This document shows positions 44,001-52,150 of a DNA stretch of 64,000 nucleotides, in pieces (positions within the stretch are counted from its first letter, which is position 1; every line of letters begins with the position of its first letter). Location: contig ONBX01000004.1 in NCBI GenBank assembly GCA_900316205.1, forward strand, positions 1 to 64,000, read 5' to 3'. Source of the DNA: an uncultured Eubacteriales bacterium. GTDB lineage: Bacteria > Bacillota > Clostridia > Oscillospirales > Oscillospiraceae. The notes under the pieces were generated by a model. It was not told the origin of the DNA and did not search any database. It saw only the letters and a program-made list of their open reading frames with translations. Position numbers and translations under genes: made by a program.

Positions 44001-44288
44001 GGGCTAGGCTTAGCGGATACGAACACCTACCGCCTGTGAGCGTCCCTTTTCGGCATTTTTTGTCCCGCCTCACTTGCTGGGCGCCAGCCCAGCGGCGTTC
44101 GTTGGGCGCAAAAAACCCTCGAAAATTGCCAGCTCACAGGTGCTTCGCAGTTTCCGCGGAGCAGATTTGGGCTGAGGCGAGGCGCAGACTGCAGGGAATA
44201 CTCCTGTATTTCCAAGGGCTGGAACGAAGCATCAGCCCAAATCTGCCCGCGAAAACCGGCAGGGGTTCGAATCCGCTAAGCCTATCCC
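44001..44288 (+). ncRNA. Candidate structured RNA/mobile element bounded by inverted tRNA-3'-like ends
   Basis: The closing arms GGGCTAGGCTTAGCGGAT (44001-44018) and ATCCGCTAAGCCTATCCC (44271-44288) pair; the right arm is preceded by AGGGGTTCGA, like a tRNA T arm. Inside, arm 1 pairs CCTGTGAGC (44053) with GCTCACAGG and continues through TTTTCG/CGAAAA and TTTTTTG/CAAAAAA to GCTGGG/CCCAGC. Arm 2 pairs GCAGATTTGGGCTGA with TCAGCCCAAATCTGC and holds GGAATAC/GTATTTCC. No ORF explains it. Whether RNA or DNA is the active form is unknown. Confidence 0.5.
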
Positions 44289-44338
44289 ATCCGGCCCGGA
44301 TGGGAAAGCAGATCGGGAGTATCCCGGTAAAGAAGTAA

Positions 44339-44455
44339 CAGATCCGTGAACGGAAGGACGTGGTCCCGGGCAAGGCCCACATCGTCACCGCCGGCGACGA
44401 GCTGCCGGACGATGATCTTGCCCTTGGCCGCGAGACTTTGGAATTTGTGCGATGA
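44339..44455 (+). pseudogene. C-terminal fragment of a lost gene
   Basis: After an in-frame TAA (44336) the frame reads QIRERKDVVPGKAHIVTAGD and on to ...ALGRETLEFVR, ending in TGA at 44453, overlapped by the next ATG (ATGA). The ending looks like genuine protein, and the overlap implies it was once the upstream member of an operon. Its 5' part is missing where the 44.0-44.29 kb element begins. Family not recognised. Confidence 0.5.
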
Positions 44456-44814
44456 AGAAAAAGTATTTGTGGGCGATCCTGGCAGCCGCGGTGGTTTTGA
44501 TCCTGATCCTGTTCATCACCCTGCCAAAGGCCAACAGCAAAGGCCAGGCGGCACAGGAAGCCCAGTCGCAGACGGAAAGCACTGCGGCAGAGCCTGCGGA
44601 GCAGGCAGCTGAGCCGGAGCAGGAAAAGGAAGAGAATTCCGGCACAGAACCGGGTGAGCTTCCCCTGGACACGACCCAGCCGAAGATCGTGAGCGCCATC
44701 CCCGCGGAGCCCAGCACGCAGCCTGCCCAGCAGCAGGAGGAGAGCGCGCCTGCGGTGGATCCCGCTACCGGTATGGAGCTGGACGAAAACGAGCTGCCTC
44801 TCGACGAGCCCTGA
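44452..44814 (+). CDS. Membrane-anchored low-complexity protein (120 aa)
   Basis: A basic start (MKKKY) and one hydrophobic helix (about 5-24), then a disordered stretch rich in Glu, Gln, Ala and Pro (about 30-120) exposed outside. No catalytic motif. The start overlaps the stop of the upstream fragment, so its translation formerly depended on a gene now truncated; no strong ribosome site is seen (TTGGAATT). A strong terminator follows. Possibly a wall-spanning linker or a decaying gene. Confidence 0.6.
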   Translation: MKKKYLWAILAAAVVLILILFITLPKANSKGQAAQEAQSQTESTAAEPAEQAAEPEQEKEENSGTEPGELPLDTTQPKIVSAIPAEPSTQPAQQQEESAPAVDPATGMELDENELPLDEP

Positions 44815-44850
44815 TCGGCCGCCGCTTTCCCGGCAATCATAAGAACAACA

Positions 44851-44878
44851 AAAACCTCCCGTTTTGCGGGAGGTTTTT
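44851..44878 (+). terminator. Terminator
   Basis: AAAACCTCCCG (44851-44861), loop TTTT-rich, GCGGGAGGTTTTTT: a classic intrinsic terminator after the 120-aa gene. Confidence 0.85.
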
Positions 44879-44949
44879 TGCGCTGCACGTCTGCTTTCCG
44901 TTGCGTTTCCCTGGAGACTGTTGTAAGATAGAAAAAAGGAAACACATTG

Positions 44950-45016
44950 AGCCGAACGCTGTGAAACCTCGCACCGACCAAAGCGGGCCATGTGTCCGCT
45001 GCGATAAGCGCGGGGG
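44950..45016 (+). repeat. Two-stem covarying element, degenerate copy D
   Basis: Keeps CCTCGCAC, CGACCAA, AGCGG...CCGCT, GCGATAA, GCGCGGGG, with one mismatch in the outer helix. Hairpin 1 is lost. It sits about 70 nt upstream of the dehydrogenase start, in its transcribed or promoter region. Confidence 0.55.
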
Positions 45017-45082
45017 AGCCAAACGATTTAGCCGCCCAAAAGGGGACTGAATGCTTACGAAATAAGGAAAGGGAGTGCCCAA

Positions 45083-46039
45083 ATGAAAAACATCCTGGTC
45101 AATCTGAATGTGGAGCCCCGCCACAAGGCCAAGCTGGAGGCCGCCGCCCCCGGCTGCGTCTTTACCTATGCCCCGGGAAAGGAACTGACCCGGGAGCAGG
45201 TGGAGCAGGCCCAGATCATCATCGGAAATCCCCCACCCGCCTGGATCGGCGCATCGGAAAAGCTGGAGCTGCTGCAGCTCTTCTCCGCCGGAGCGGACCC
45301 CTATCTGAAACCCGGCATCCTGGCGACCGGGACCGCCCTGACCAATGCCACCGGCGCCTACGGCAAGGCGGTTTCCGAGCACGCCTTCGCCCTGACCCTG
45401 ATGCTGATGAAGAAGCTGCATCTCTATCGGGACTATCAGCAGCAGCACGCCTGGAAGGACGCCGGCCCCGTCACCAGCCTCTCTGACGCCACGGTCCTGG
45501 TGGTGGGCCTTGGGGACATCGGCCTTGCCTATGCCCGCCTGGTGAAGGCCATGGGCGCCCGGGTCATCGGCGTGAAGCGCCGGGGCGGCCCCTGCCCGGA
45601 AGGGATCGACGAGCTCTGCCTCACCGCCGAGCTGGACCGGGTGCTGCCGGAGGCGGACGTGATCTTTTCCATCCTGCCCGGCACGGCGGACACCTTCCAC
45701 TTCTACACGGCGGAGCGCTTTGCCGCCATGAAGAACAGCGCCGTCTTTGTCAACTGCGGCCGGGGCAGCGCCGTTTCCATGGAGGTCCTGGCTCAGGCCC
45801 TGCGGGAAGGACAGATCGCCGCCGCCGCCATCGACGTGGTGGAGACGGAGCCTCTGCCTGCGGAGAGTGAACTCTGGGGGCTGGAGAATCTGCTCATCAC
45901 GCCTCATGTGGCCGGAAACTTCCACCTGCCGGATATCCTGGAACAGATCGTGGAGATCTCCTGCGACAATCTGCGCGCCCACCTGGCCGGAGAGCCCCTG
46001 CGGAATGTGGTGGACTTCTCCACGGGCTACAAGAAATAG
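45083..46039 (+). CDS. D-2-hydroxyacid dehydrogenase family protein
   Basis: 318 residues. Nucleotide-binding VVGLGDIGLAYARL (GxGxxG with normal spacing), substrate and catalytic residues Arg in NCGRGSAVS, Glu in VVETEPLP and His in TPHVAGNFH. It reduces 2-keto acids to D-2-hydroxy acids with NAD(P)H, or the reverse. The short N-terminal domain and the TNATGAYGKAVSEHAFAL segment resemble the glyoxylate/hydroxypyruvate-like subgroup. The substrate is unclear. It has GGAAAGGGAG upstream and lies 66 nt after repeat copy D. Confidence 0.92.
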   Translation: MKNILVNLNVEPRHKAKLEAAAPGCVFTYAPGKELTREQVEQAQIIIGNPPPAWIGASEKLELLQLFSAGADPYLKPGILATGTALTNATGAYGKAVSEHAFALTLMLMKKLHLYRDYQQQHAWKDAGPVTSLSDATVLVVGLGDIGLAYARLVKAMGARVIGVKRRGGPCPEGIDELCLTAELDRVLPEADVIFSILPGTADTFHFYTAERFAAMKNSAVFVNCGRGSAVSMEVLAQALREGQIAAAAIDVVETEPLPAESELWGLENLLITPHVAGNFHLPDILEQIVEISCDNLRAHLAGEPLRNVVDFSTGYKK

Positions 46040-46059
46040 GCATCCCCGCGCAATAGGAC

Positions 46060-46088
46060 TGGAAAAGCAGGAAAGCGCGTGATATAAT
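46060..46088 (+). promoter_or_regulatory. nrdR promoter
   Basis: TGGAAA (46060-46065), 17 nt, TATAAT (46083-46088), 62 nt before nrdR. The -35 is weak. Confidence 0.5.
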
Positions 46089-46150
46089 ATCTTGTCAAAA
46101 GGTTTTCGGCGCTTTTTTGGAAAGGAACATAGGAACAGGAGAGATCAGAT

Positions 46151-46615
46151 ATGAAGTGTCCGTTTTGCGGCTATACCGAAAGCAAGGTCATTGACTCCCG
46201 CCCCGCGGAAGAAGGGGCGACCATCCGCCGCCGGAGAGAGTGCCTTGCCTGCCAGAAGCGTTTTACCACCTATGAGATCATCGAGCGCCTGCCTCTCGTC
46301 GTTGTGAAGCGGGACGGCAGCCGGCAGTCCTTTGACAAGGTCAAGCTCATCAACGGCATGGTCCGCGCCTGTGAGAAGCGGCCCGTGTCCCTCCAGACCC
46401 TGGAGGAGATCGCCGACGATATCGAGCAGGAGCTGCAGAGCAATCTGGAGCGGGAGATCAGCACCGTCAACATCGGCGAGATGGTGATGAACCGCCTGAA
46501 GGACGTGGACGAGGTGGCCTATGTGCGCTTTGCCTCCGTCTACCGCAGCTTCAAGGATATCAACACCTTCATGGAAGAGCTCTCCAAGCTCCTCACCGAA
46601 AAGCCGGGGCCCTAA
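46151..46615 (+). CDS. nrdR: Transcriptional repressor NrdR
   Basis: 154 residues. The N-terminal zinc ribbon (MKCPFCGY...[16 protein letters not shown], four Cys) binds NrdR boxes. The ATP-cone (about 47-137, [20 protein letters not shown], ...[15 protein letters not shown]) senses ATP/dATP. It represses ribonucleotide reductase genes when dATP is high. No nrd genes lie nearby in the window; the gene is monocistronic, as often seen. AGGAGAGATCAGAT precedes the start. Confidence 0.97.
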   Translation: MKCPFCGYTESKVIDSRPAEEGATIRRRRECLACQKRFTTYEIIERLPLVVVKRDGSRQSFDKVKLINGMVRACEKRPVSLQTLEEIADDIEQELQSNLEREISTVNIGEMVMNRLKDVDEVAYVRFASVYRSFKDINTFMEELSKLLTEKPGP

Positions 46616-46630
46616 TCCGGCTTTGGCTTT

Positions 46631-47008
46631 TCAGAATACGGTTCCCGGGGAGACGTGCTCCATCCGGATCAGCGTCTGCAGATGATAGCGCAGCAGCTCC
46701 AGCGCCGCAGGCCAGGCCCTGTCCTCCTGCCGCAGGAGCTGCTCCAGCGCGGCAAAGGCCTCCTGCAGGCTGTCCAGGTCCGGGTGACGGAAGAAAACCT
46801 GGGCGTATACGCTGGATGCCTGCCATACTTGCCGCCCCTCCCGCAGCGCCGCGAGGGCGGCTTCATAGTCTTCCTGCCGGGCGGCCTGTTCCGCCCGGTC
46901 TAAACTGTCCTCCACCCGGGCGGTGAGTTGATCGGCGGTGTGCAGATGCCAGAGGCTTCCTGCCGCAAGAAGCAGCAGCAGAAGCGCTGCCCAGAATTCC
47001 CGCTTCAT
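46631..47008 (-). CDS. DUF4363 family protein
   Basis: 125 residues. An N-terminal membrane anchor (about 5-20) and an extracytoplasmic helical domain with TADQLTARVEDSLDRAEQAA and WPAALELLRYHLQTLIRMEH. This is the DUF4363 pattern; in Clostridia the gene is normally next to a DUF421 gene, as here, with a 4-nt overlap. Function unknown; a membrane accessory role is inferred from the pairing. Confidence 0.82.
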   Translation of the reverse strand: MKREFWAALLLLLLAAGSLWHLHTADQLTARVEDSLDRAEQAARQEDYEAALAALREGRQVWQASSVYAQVFFRHPDLDSLQEAFAALEQLLRQEDRAWPAALELLRYHLQTLIRMEHVSPGTVF

Positions 47009-47685
47009 CTGTCCGCCTCCTTTGCCGCAAAGTAGCTTTCCCCGGCGCTGCTTGCCGTCAGGAGGAAGACCTCCCGGGGACTACTAACACCGTGGCAGCG
47101 CAGCCGCTCCTCCAGCCAGCGCCTGTCCAGACCCAGGTGACGGAGATTGCCCTCCAGCACCCGTCCATCGCTGATGATGATGCTGGGGTAGCCCTTGTCC
47201 TCCGCCGGCAGATGCATCTGCGCGGCGGTCACGGGCTGCCTGGCGGGGGAGAGGATCAGGCTCAGCCTGCCGTTGGTCTCCAGCACGCCGTATTCCACAT
47301 CCTGCGGGTCGGTGATCCCCTGGGCCCGCAGCTCCTGCATCAGCTCGTCCAGGGTAAAGCGGTTGCGCAGCATTTCCTGCTGCAGGATCCTGCCCTTCAC
47401 GATGAGCAGACTGGGCTTACCGAAGATGAGACTGCGCAGGCGGATGCTTTTGAGACTCAGGCCCGCGATCAGCACCTCGCAGCAGAAGAGCACCAGAATG
47501 GGCAGCAGCCCGTTCAGCAGGGGAATGCCCATATCCTGCAGCGGGTGGGCGGCCAGATCCGCGATCAGGGCCGCCACCACAAATTCCGAAAGCTCCATCT
47601 CGCCCAACTGCCGCTTGCCCAGCAGACGCAGGGTCAGCAGCAGGGAAAAATAGATGATCAGGGTACGTACCAGAACGATTGCCAA
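47005..47685 (-). CDS. DUF421 (YetF-like) membrane protein
   Basis: 226 residues. Three hydrophobic helices in the first 80 residues (LIIYFSLLLTLRLLGKRQLG with the conserved GKRQLGEMELSEFV turn), then a soluble C-terminal domain with SLLIVKGRILQQEMLRNRFT and ELMQELRAQGI. This is the standard DUF421 plan; the family includes YetF and spore-associated relatives. It forms a two-gene operon with DUF4363. The biochemical role is unknown. Confidence 0.88.
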   Translation of the reverse strand: MAIVLVRTLIIYFSLLLTLRLLGKRQLGEMELSEFVVAALIADLAAHPLQDMGIPLLNGLLPILVLFCCEVLIAGLSLKSIRLRSLIFGKPSLLIVKGRILQQEMLRNRFTLDELMQELRAQGITDPQDVEYGVLETNGRLSLILSPARQPVTAAQMHLPAEDKGYPSIIISDGRVLEGNLRHLGLDRRWLEERLRCHGVSSPREVFLLTASSAGESYFAAKEADR

Positions 47686-47747
47686 AGCGCTCCCTCCTCC
47701 GGAATCCAGTATTCCCCGGAGACCGTGCTTTTATTGAGAGGAAGAAC

Positions 47748-48446
47748 ATGAAAACCATCGTTTGTGAAAAAGAAGAATGCTGCCGCCGGGCGGCGGATCA
47801 GATACAGGATCTTCTGCAGAAAAAACCCACCGCCGTTCTGGCCCTGGCCTGCGGACGCAGCATGCAGCCCCTGTTCGAGGAGCTGGCAAAGCGCTGCGCC
47901 GCCGGGGAACTGAGCCTGAAAGAGGCCCGGGTCTTTGCCCTTACCGAATATGAGGATTGCCCGAAGGAGCTGCGCTGCCGCAGCGAACTGGAGCGGGAGC
48001 TTCTGGCACGGACGGATCTGCGGCCTGAAAACTGCTGTTTCCCGGAAGACGGGGACGGGGAGGCCTATGAGGCGCGCATCGCCGCTGTCGACGGCCTGGA
48101 TCTGGCCGTGCTGGGCCTGGGGGACAACGGCCACTTCGGCTATAACGAGCCGGCCACGCCCTATGATTCCCGCACCCACCGCCAGAAGCTCACCGACGCA
48201 ACCCGCCGCCAGCTGGTCTGGCGCTTCGGTTCCGAGGAGGCTGTGCCTGCCTTCGCCTGGACCATGGGGGTCAAGACCATTGTGGAGGCCAGAGAAATCC
48301 TGGTGCTGGCCTTTGGGGAGGAGAAAGCCAAGCCCGCTTTCCAGATGCTCTATGCCCGGGACGACAGCTTTGTCCCCGCGGCCTTCCTGCAGCTGCCGCT
48401 GAACGTCACGGTCTATCTGGACCCGGCAGCCGCCGCCAAAATCTGA
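47748..48446 (+). CDS. nagB: Glucosamine-6-phosphate deaminase/isomerase family (NagB-like)
   Basis: 232 residues from the ATG at 47748 (GAGAGGAAG upstream). VLALACGRSMQPLFEEL replaces the usual phosphate loop LGLATGSTP, and LGLGDNGHFGYNEP corresponds to the NagB LGIGxxGHIAFNEP motif. Catalytic Asp/His positions appear conserved, but changes in the N-terminal phosphate loop and ALTEYEDC (usually LDEY) leave the substrate less certain. It would convert glucosamine-6-phosphate to fructose-6-phosphate and ammonia. Confidence 0.82.
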   Translation: MKTIVCEKEECCRRAADQIQDLLQKKPTAVLALACGRSMQPLFEELAKRCAAGELSLKEARVFALTEYEDCPKELRCRSELERELLARTDLRPENCCFPEDGDGEAYEARIAAVDGLDLAVLGLGDNGHFGYNEPATPYDSRTHRQKLTDATRRQLVWRFGSEEAVPAFAWTMGVKTIVEAREILVLAFGEEKAKPAFQMLYARDDSFVPAAFLQLPLNVTVYLDPAAAAKI

Positions 48447-48497
48447 ATAAATCGACAATAAAAACGAATACAATCAATGAAGAAGGAGAGAGCCAGA

Positions 48498-49280
48498 ATG
48501 AAGAGAAACGTGATCTTTTGCTTTTCCGGCACCGGCAACTGCCTGGACATGGCAAAAAACATTGCCAAGGGCCTGGGAAACACCGACATCATCATGATGC
48601 GCCGGGAACCTGTCGTCACCGACGTGCGGGAGGCCGAGCGGGTAGGCTTTGTCTTCCCCTGCTACGGCGGCGGCGCCCCGGAGGACGTGCTGAACTATGC
48701 CAAGTCCATCCGCGTGAGCCCCGAGGCCTATACCTTTGCCGTGAGCTCCTCCGCCAGCTACGCCGGCACTGGCCTCTACGAGCTGGACAAGATCATTCCC
48801 CTGCACTATTGGCGCGCCGTCACCCACCACTGCAGCTGCATCTGGCTCTTCCCCCACAACATGATGGTCCCGCCCCTCAGCACCGAGAAGGCCCAGAAGC
48901 GCAGCGAGAAGCTGGCTCAGGAGATCGCCTATGACGTGACCACCGGCAAGTGCAGCGACAAGCGTCCTCCTCACAACCTGCTGAACGCCGGGGAGAACAA
49001 GGCCTGGGGTCTCATCGCCGCCAAGAAGGCCGCCGCCTTCCAGGTCAGCGACGACTGCAACGGCTGCGGCCAGTGCGCCCGTCTCTGCCCCCGGAGCAAT
49101 ATCCGCATCCAGGACGGCCGCGCCGTCATCGGCACCAACTGCGTCCAGTGCCTGGGCTGCCTGCAGTTCTGCCCCACCGAGGCCATCTCGCTGGGTAAGA
49201 TCACCATGAAGCGGGAGCACTACCACAATCCCAATGTGAAGCCAGCCGACCTGATGCAGACCGTCATTGAAGTCAAGTAA
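48498..49280 (+). CDS. EFR1-family ferredoxin (flavodoxin-like domain plus two 4Fe-4S)
   Basis: 260 residues. The start at 48498 follows AAGGAGAGAG. The N-terminal flavodoxin-type fold (about 1-160) begins IFCFSGTGNCLDMAKNIA, the FMN-phosphate loop, with FPCYGGGAPEDV. The C-terminal domain has two ferredoxin clusters, CNGCGQCARLCP and CVQCLGCLQFCP. EFR1 proteins are common redox carriers in anaerobes, thought to couple flavin and Fe-S electron transfer. The partner enzyme is unknown; the gene is followed by a terminator. Confidence 0.9.
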   Translation: MKRNVIFCFSGTGNCLDMAKNIAKGLGNTDIIMMRREPVVTDVREAERVGFVFPCYGGGAPEDVLNYAKSIRVSPEAYTFAVSSSASYAGTGLYELDKIIPLHYWRAVTHHCSCIWLFPHNMMVPPLSTEKAQKRSEKLAQEIAYDVTTGKCSDKRPPHNLLNAGENKAWGLIAAKKAAAFQVSDDCNGCGQCARLCPRSNIRIQDGRAVIGTNCVQCLGCLQFCPTEAISLGKITMKREHYHNPNVKPADLMQTVIEVK

Positions 49281-49303
49281 ACATAATATGGTTTACATAA
49301 TTT

Positions 49304-49334
49304 AAATGGGAACTCCATGGGAGTTCCCATTTTT
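49304..49334 (+). terminator. Terminator after EFR1 gene
   Basis: AAATGGGAACTCC pairs with GGAGTTCCCATT around ATGG-type loop at 49304-49331, then TTTT. Confidence 0.8.
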
Positions 49335-49368
49335 CATTAGACTACAAAACTGAAAAAGCCTCGCAGAG

Positions 49369-49549
49369 TTCGCGCCCGCAGGCGCGAAGAGGATTCAATC
49401 CGTTTTTGGCGGGGCTTTGCCTCGTCAAAAACACCCTAAGCCGAGCATAGCGAGGCCTCGCGCCGACTAAAGCGGGCGTTTGCCCGCTGCGATAAGCGCG
49501 AGTGTCCCACGATTCAGTCCCCCCCCTTATAAAGGGGGGACTGAATCGT
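49369..49549 (+). repeat. Two-stem covarying interspersed element, copy C
   Basis: Hairpin TTCGCGCC/GGCGCGAA (49369-49388) precedes TTCAATCCG and hairpin 1, which is re-paired as TTTTTGGCGGGGC with GCCTCGTCAAAAA. The outer helix is CTCGCGC (49457-49463) with GCGCGAG (49496-49502). Internal loops are CGACTAA and GCGATAA; the inner helix is AGCGGGC with GCCCGCT. The terminal hairpin ACGATTCAGTCCCCCC (49509-49524) pairs with 49534-49549 and is new in sequence. It lies between converging genes. Confidence 0.8.
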
Positions 49550-49553
49550 TTTG

Positions 49554-50345
49554 TTATAGCATGCTTCTGTAATCCGGCTCGTTCTCCACCACATTGGGCG
49601 GGAAGAACTCCTCCACCGGGAAGCGGATCTTGCTGAACATCTCGCAGGGATCGTCCTGGTCCGTGCTGGGGCACTCCTTGTCGGGCAGGCTGTACTCATA
49701 GGCCGGGATCAGCAGCTGGGTATCCCGCTCCAGACGCAGGATGGTGAACTGGCCGATGGTGGCGTACCAGCGGCGGCCGGTGTCTGTGAGCACCAGCGGC
49801 TCGGGGAAGGCCCCGGCGATGAAGTCCGGGATGGCACGCTGCTCCAGCTCCGCGGGAGCGGGGCAGTCGGCATCGGTGAGCTTCATGTGCAGGGCGATGG
49901 GATCTACCGCGTTCACCACTGCCACCGGGAGATCGTCTGCCTCCACGGGGACGCCGTCCTCCACGGAAGAGAAGGTTTTGATGCTGCCCTCGCTGCCGAA
50001 GAGCATGGCCCGCTTGTCGAACACGGCCAGACCCTGGATGGTCAGGCCGCCGGGGAAGGTCTCGCCGGTGACCCGGTAGAAGTAGGTGCAGTCCACGGTG
50101 TAATAGCCCCGGTTAAAGCTGATGGGCTCCACATTCACCGCGCAGTAGAGCAGTTCCGCCCTCCGGGGCCGGATGCTCAGGGCGTTTTCTATGTAATTCT
50201 GGGACGTGACCGTGGGGAAAACTCTCAGATCGTCGATGCAATCCTTGTCGCGGCAGCTGTCGAAGATCTTGCGGGTGTTGATGGATACGGCTTCCCGGAT
50301 CACGGCCTCTCTGTTCACCGGTCCGGGCATGACGCGATCTGCCAT
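49554..50345 (-). CDS. Conserved Clostridia protein of unknown function (263 aa)
   Basis: The start at 50345 (MADRVMPGPVNREAVIREAV) has AGGAGG upstream; a longer frame lacks one. NTRKIFDSCRDKDCIDDLRV has a paired-Cys motif, and the rest is beta-rich with RAELLYCAVNVEPISFNRGYYT-like and YTVDCTYFYRV strands. It is cytosolic by sequence and resembles proteins widespread in Oscillospirales that are annotated hypothetical; a spore- or shell-associated role has been suggested by composition only and is not shown here. The copy C repeat lies at its 3' end. Confidence 0.7.
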   Translation of the reverse strand: MADRVMPGPVNREAVIREAVSINTRKIFDSCRDKDCIDDLRVFPTVTSQNYIENALSIRPRRAELLYCAVNVEPISFNRGYYTVDCTYFYRVTGETFPGGLTIQGLAVFDKRAMLFGSEGSIKTFSSVEDGVPVEADDLPVAVVNAVDPIALHMKLTDADCPAPAELEQRAIPDFIAGAFPEPLVLTDTGRRWYATIGQFTILRLERDTQLLIPAYEYSLPDKECPSTDQDDPCEMFSKIRFPVEEFFPPNVVENEPDYRSML

Positions 50346-50477
50346 AAACTTGCCTCCTGTCCTTGGGATTTCAACACAGTCTATGCAGCGGAAAGCCGTC
50401 ATGTGATTTTAACCTTGAAAAATAGTCGGAATGCAGTATAATAAACAAGATAAGAAACTGATTTCGGAGGGCTTTCC

Positions 50478-50993
50478 ATGGACCAGCTGGGCTTCATTCA
50501 CGACAAACTGGATATCAAGATCCTGATCCTCTTCGTGCTGCGGCGGCTTCCCGCCCCGGTGGACCCGGAGACGCTGCTGGAGCTCTGCCAGGTGGACGGC
50601 GGCATCGGCTACTTCGATTATTCCGACTGCATCAGCGATCTTCTGAAGAGCGGCCACATGGAGGAGACGGAGGACGGCTTCAGGATCACGGAAAAGGGCG
50701 CCCGCAACGCCGAGACCGTGGACAACTCCCTGCCCTATTCCGTCCGCGCCCGGGCCATGAAGCGCATCGCCCCGGTGGAGGAGCGAATGCGCCGCCAGGC
50801 CATGATCACCGCCCGCCATACCATAGATGAGAAGGGCTGCATGGTGGAGCTGGCCGTGGCCGACGGGAAAGGGGAGATGATCCATCTGCATCTGCTCTGC
50901 TCCGGAGAAGAACAGGCAAAGAAGATGGAAAAGCGCTTTCGCAAGGACGCGGAGAACTACTATCAGAAGATTGTGGAGCTCCTCAGCAAGTGA
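50478..50993 (+). CDS. DUF4364 family protein
   Basis: 171 residues. The N-terminal winged-helix-like part (IHDKLDIKILILFVLRRLPA ... YFDYSDCISDLLKSGHMEET, about 5-75) resembles PadR/MarR-type DNA-binding folds. The C-terminal alpha-beta part is typical of DUF4364. Found across Clostridia, single copy, probably a regulator; the target is unknown. It is divergent from the 263-aa gene with 132 nt between starts, so a shared control region is likely. Confidence 0.85.
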   Translation: MDQLGFIHDKLDIKILILFVLRRLPAPVDPETLLELCQVDGGIGYFDYSDCISDLLKSGHMEETEDGFRITEKGARNAETVDNSLPYSVRARAMKRIAPVEERMRRQAMITARHTIDEKGCMVELAVADGKGEMIHLHLLCSGEEQAKKMEKRFRKDAENYYQKIVELLSK

Positions 50994-51068
50994 GACGGCG
51001 GGTTGACATAATGCAGAAACGAGAGCGCTTGAAAATGAGCAGCATCCTGATCAGGAGATGAAAGCGAG

Positions 51069-51207
51069 CGTAGGGGCGCTTCATGAAGCGCCCGGCGTTC
51101 TATAGGAAAATGATACAAAAGGGCCAGGCGAATTCGCAGATTTTACGAGTTCGCCTGGCCTTTTAAAGCCCTTTTTCGGCGCGGGCGCTTCGTGAAGCGC
51201 CCCTACG
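51069..51207. repeat. MITE-like element M4
   Basis: Ends CGTAGGGGCGCTTC...GAAGCGCCCCTACG, each itself part of a GCGCTTCxTGAAGCGC hairpin. The core is AGGCGAATTCGCAGATTTTA then CGAGTTCGCCT. It fills most of the gap between DUF4364 and the thiamine pyrophosphokinase gene; no ORF. Confidence 0.75.
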
Positions 51208-51294
51208 AGAGGATCAATTGCTCCTGGCGAGTGGACATAGCGTGCCGGGGCAAATAGCCGGTATGATCAACATAATACAGTTGACATAATATAT

Positions 51295-51909
51295 TCAACG
51301 GATCCGGGACAAAACGATCAGCAGCGTGCCCTCCCGCAGGGTGATCACCGCCTCCGGCCCCGCCCACTCGTTGCTGACGCCAAGGGGAAAGTCGCTGGTG
51401 AGCTCCGCATCCTGCAGCTCGTATTTGGCGCCTCGGATGCTGACGCCCCGGCAGCGATCCTCCGCCGCGAAGACGGAGAGGGACCAGCCTTCCTTCCGGG
51501 GAAGCCGCAGAGTCCCGGAGCGGAGCGTCAGGATCTCGGTGTCCGCGCCCAGGATGCGCAGCGCGGCGCCCTGTCTGGCGGCGAAGACAGCGGCCTGAAG
51601 ATTGGCCAGCAGATGGTCCAGCCGCCCGCCCAGAGCGCAGACCAGCGTGATCTCCTGATAGCCCCGGGCCAGGGCAAAGCGCAGGGCGCTCATGGTGTCG
51701 GTGTCGTCCTTTTCCATGGGGAGCTTCTGCACGGGGATCCCCGGGTCCAGTTCACCGCTGTAGGAGTCAAAATCTCCCACCACCAGATCCGGCCTGACGC
51801 CGCAGCTTTGGGCATAGGCATAGCCCCGGTCGCAGGCGATCACAAAGGCGCCCGCCGGGACCGTGAAAGGGGAGAAGTCCCCGCCGGAGATGATGAGGCA
51901 GGATGACAT
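51295..51909 (-). CDS. thiN: Thiamine pyrophosphokinase
   Basis: 204 residues. The start at 51909 has CGGAGGG upstream; the longer frame to 52011 reads noncoding DNA. ACDRGYAYAQSCGVRPDLVV with GDFDS, then KDDTDTMSALRFAL and CALGGRLDHLLANLQ, are the TPK signatures for ATP, metal and thiamine binding. It makes thiamine diphosphate from thiamine and ATP. No TPP riboswitch-like leader is seen upstream. Confidence 0.93.
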   Translation of the reverse strand: MSSCLIISGGDFSPFTVPAGAFVIACDRGYAYAQSCGVRPDLVVGDFDSYSGELDPGIPVQKLPMEKDDTDTMSALRFALARGYQEITLVCALGGRLDHLLANLQAAVFAARQGAALRILGADTEILTLRSGTLRLPRKEGWSLSVFAAEDRCRGVSIRGAKYELQDAELTSDFPLGVSNEWAGPEAVITLREGTLLIVLSRIR

Positions 51910-52016
51910 GGCAAAACCCTCCGATCGTTCTGGATTGCGTCCCCAGCATAGCACAGAATCATGGCTTTGGGAAGCTGGACTTGGCAAGGGGGACCGAGGA
52001 GAGAGAACCAAGAATG

Positions 52017-52045
52017 TTGAATGAGATCTGTTTATCGTGTATACT
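52017..52045 (+). promoter_or_regulatory. Promoter of small lipoprotein gene
   Basis: TTGAAT (52017-52022), 17 nt, TATACT (52040-52045), about 105 nt before the start. Confidence 0.6.
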
Positions 52046-52150
52046 TGATTTGAAACCTTTTTGGCCTCTCATCCGTTATTCTATAGGGGGAAAAAGGCTT
52101 GGGTCCGGGATGCATGCCGTCGGATTGCCTTATGAAAGGAGAATGAATCA

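Noticed and set aside
44262..44290. A tRNA gene at the right end of the 44-kb element.
   Set aside because: Only a T-loop-like GTTCGAATCC is present; the T stem is mispaired and no D or anticodon arm can be drawn.
43806..44340. Group II intron or retron.
   Set aside because: No domain V-like hairpin and no reverse transcriptase is encoded nearby.
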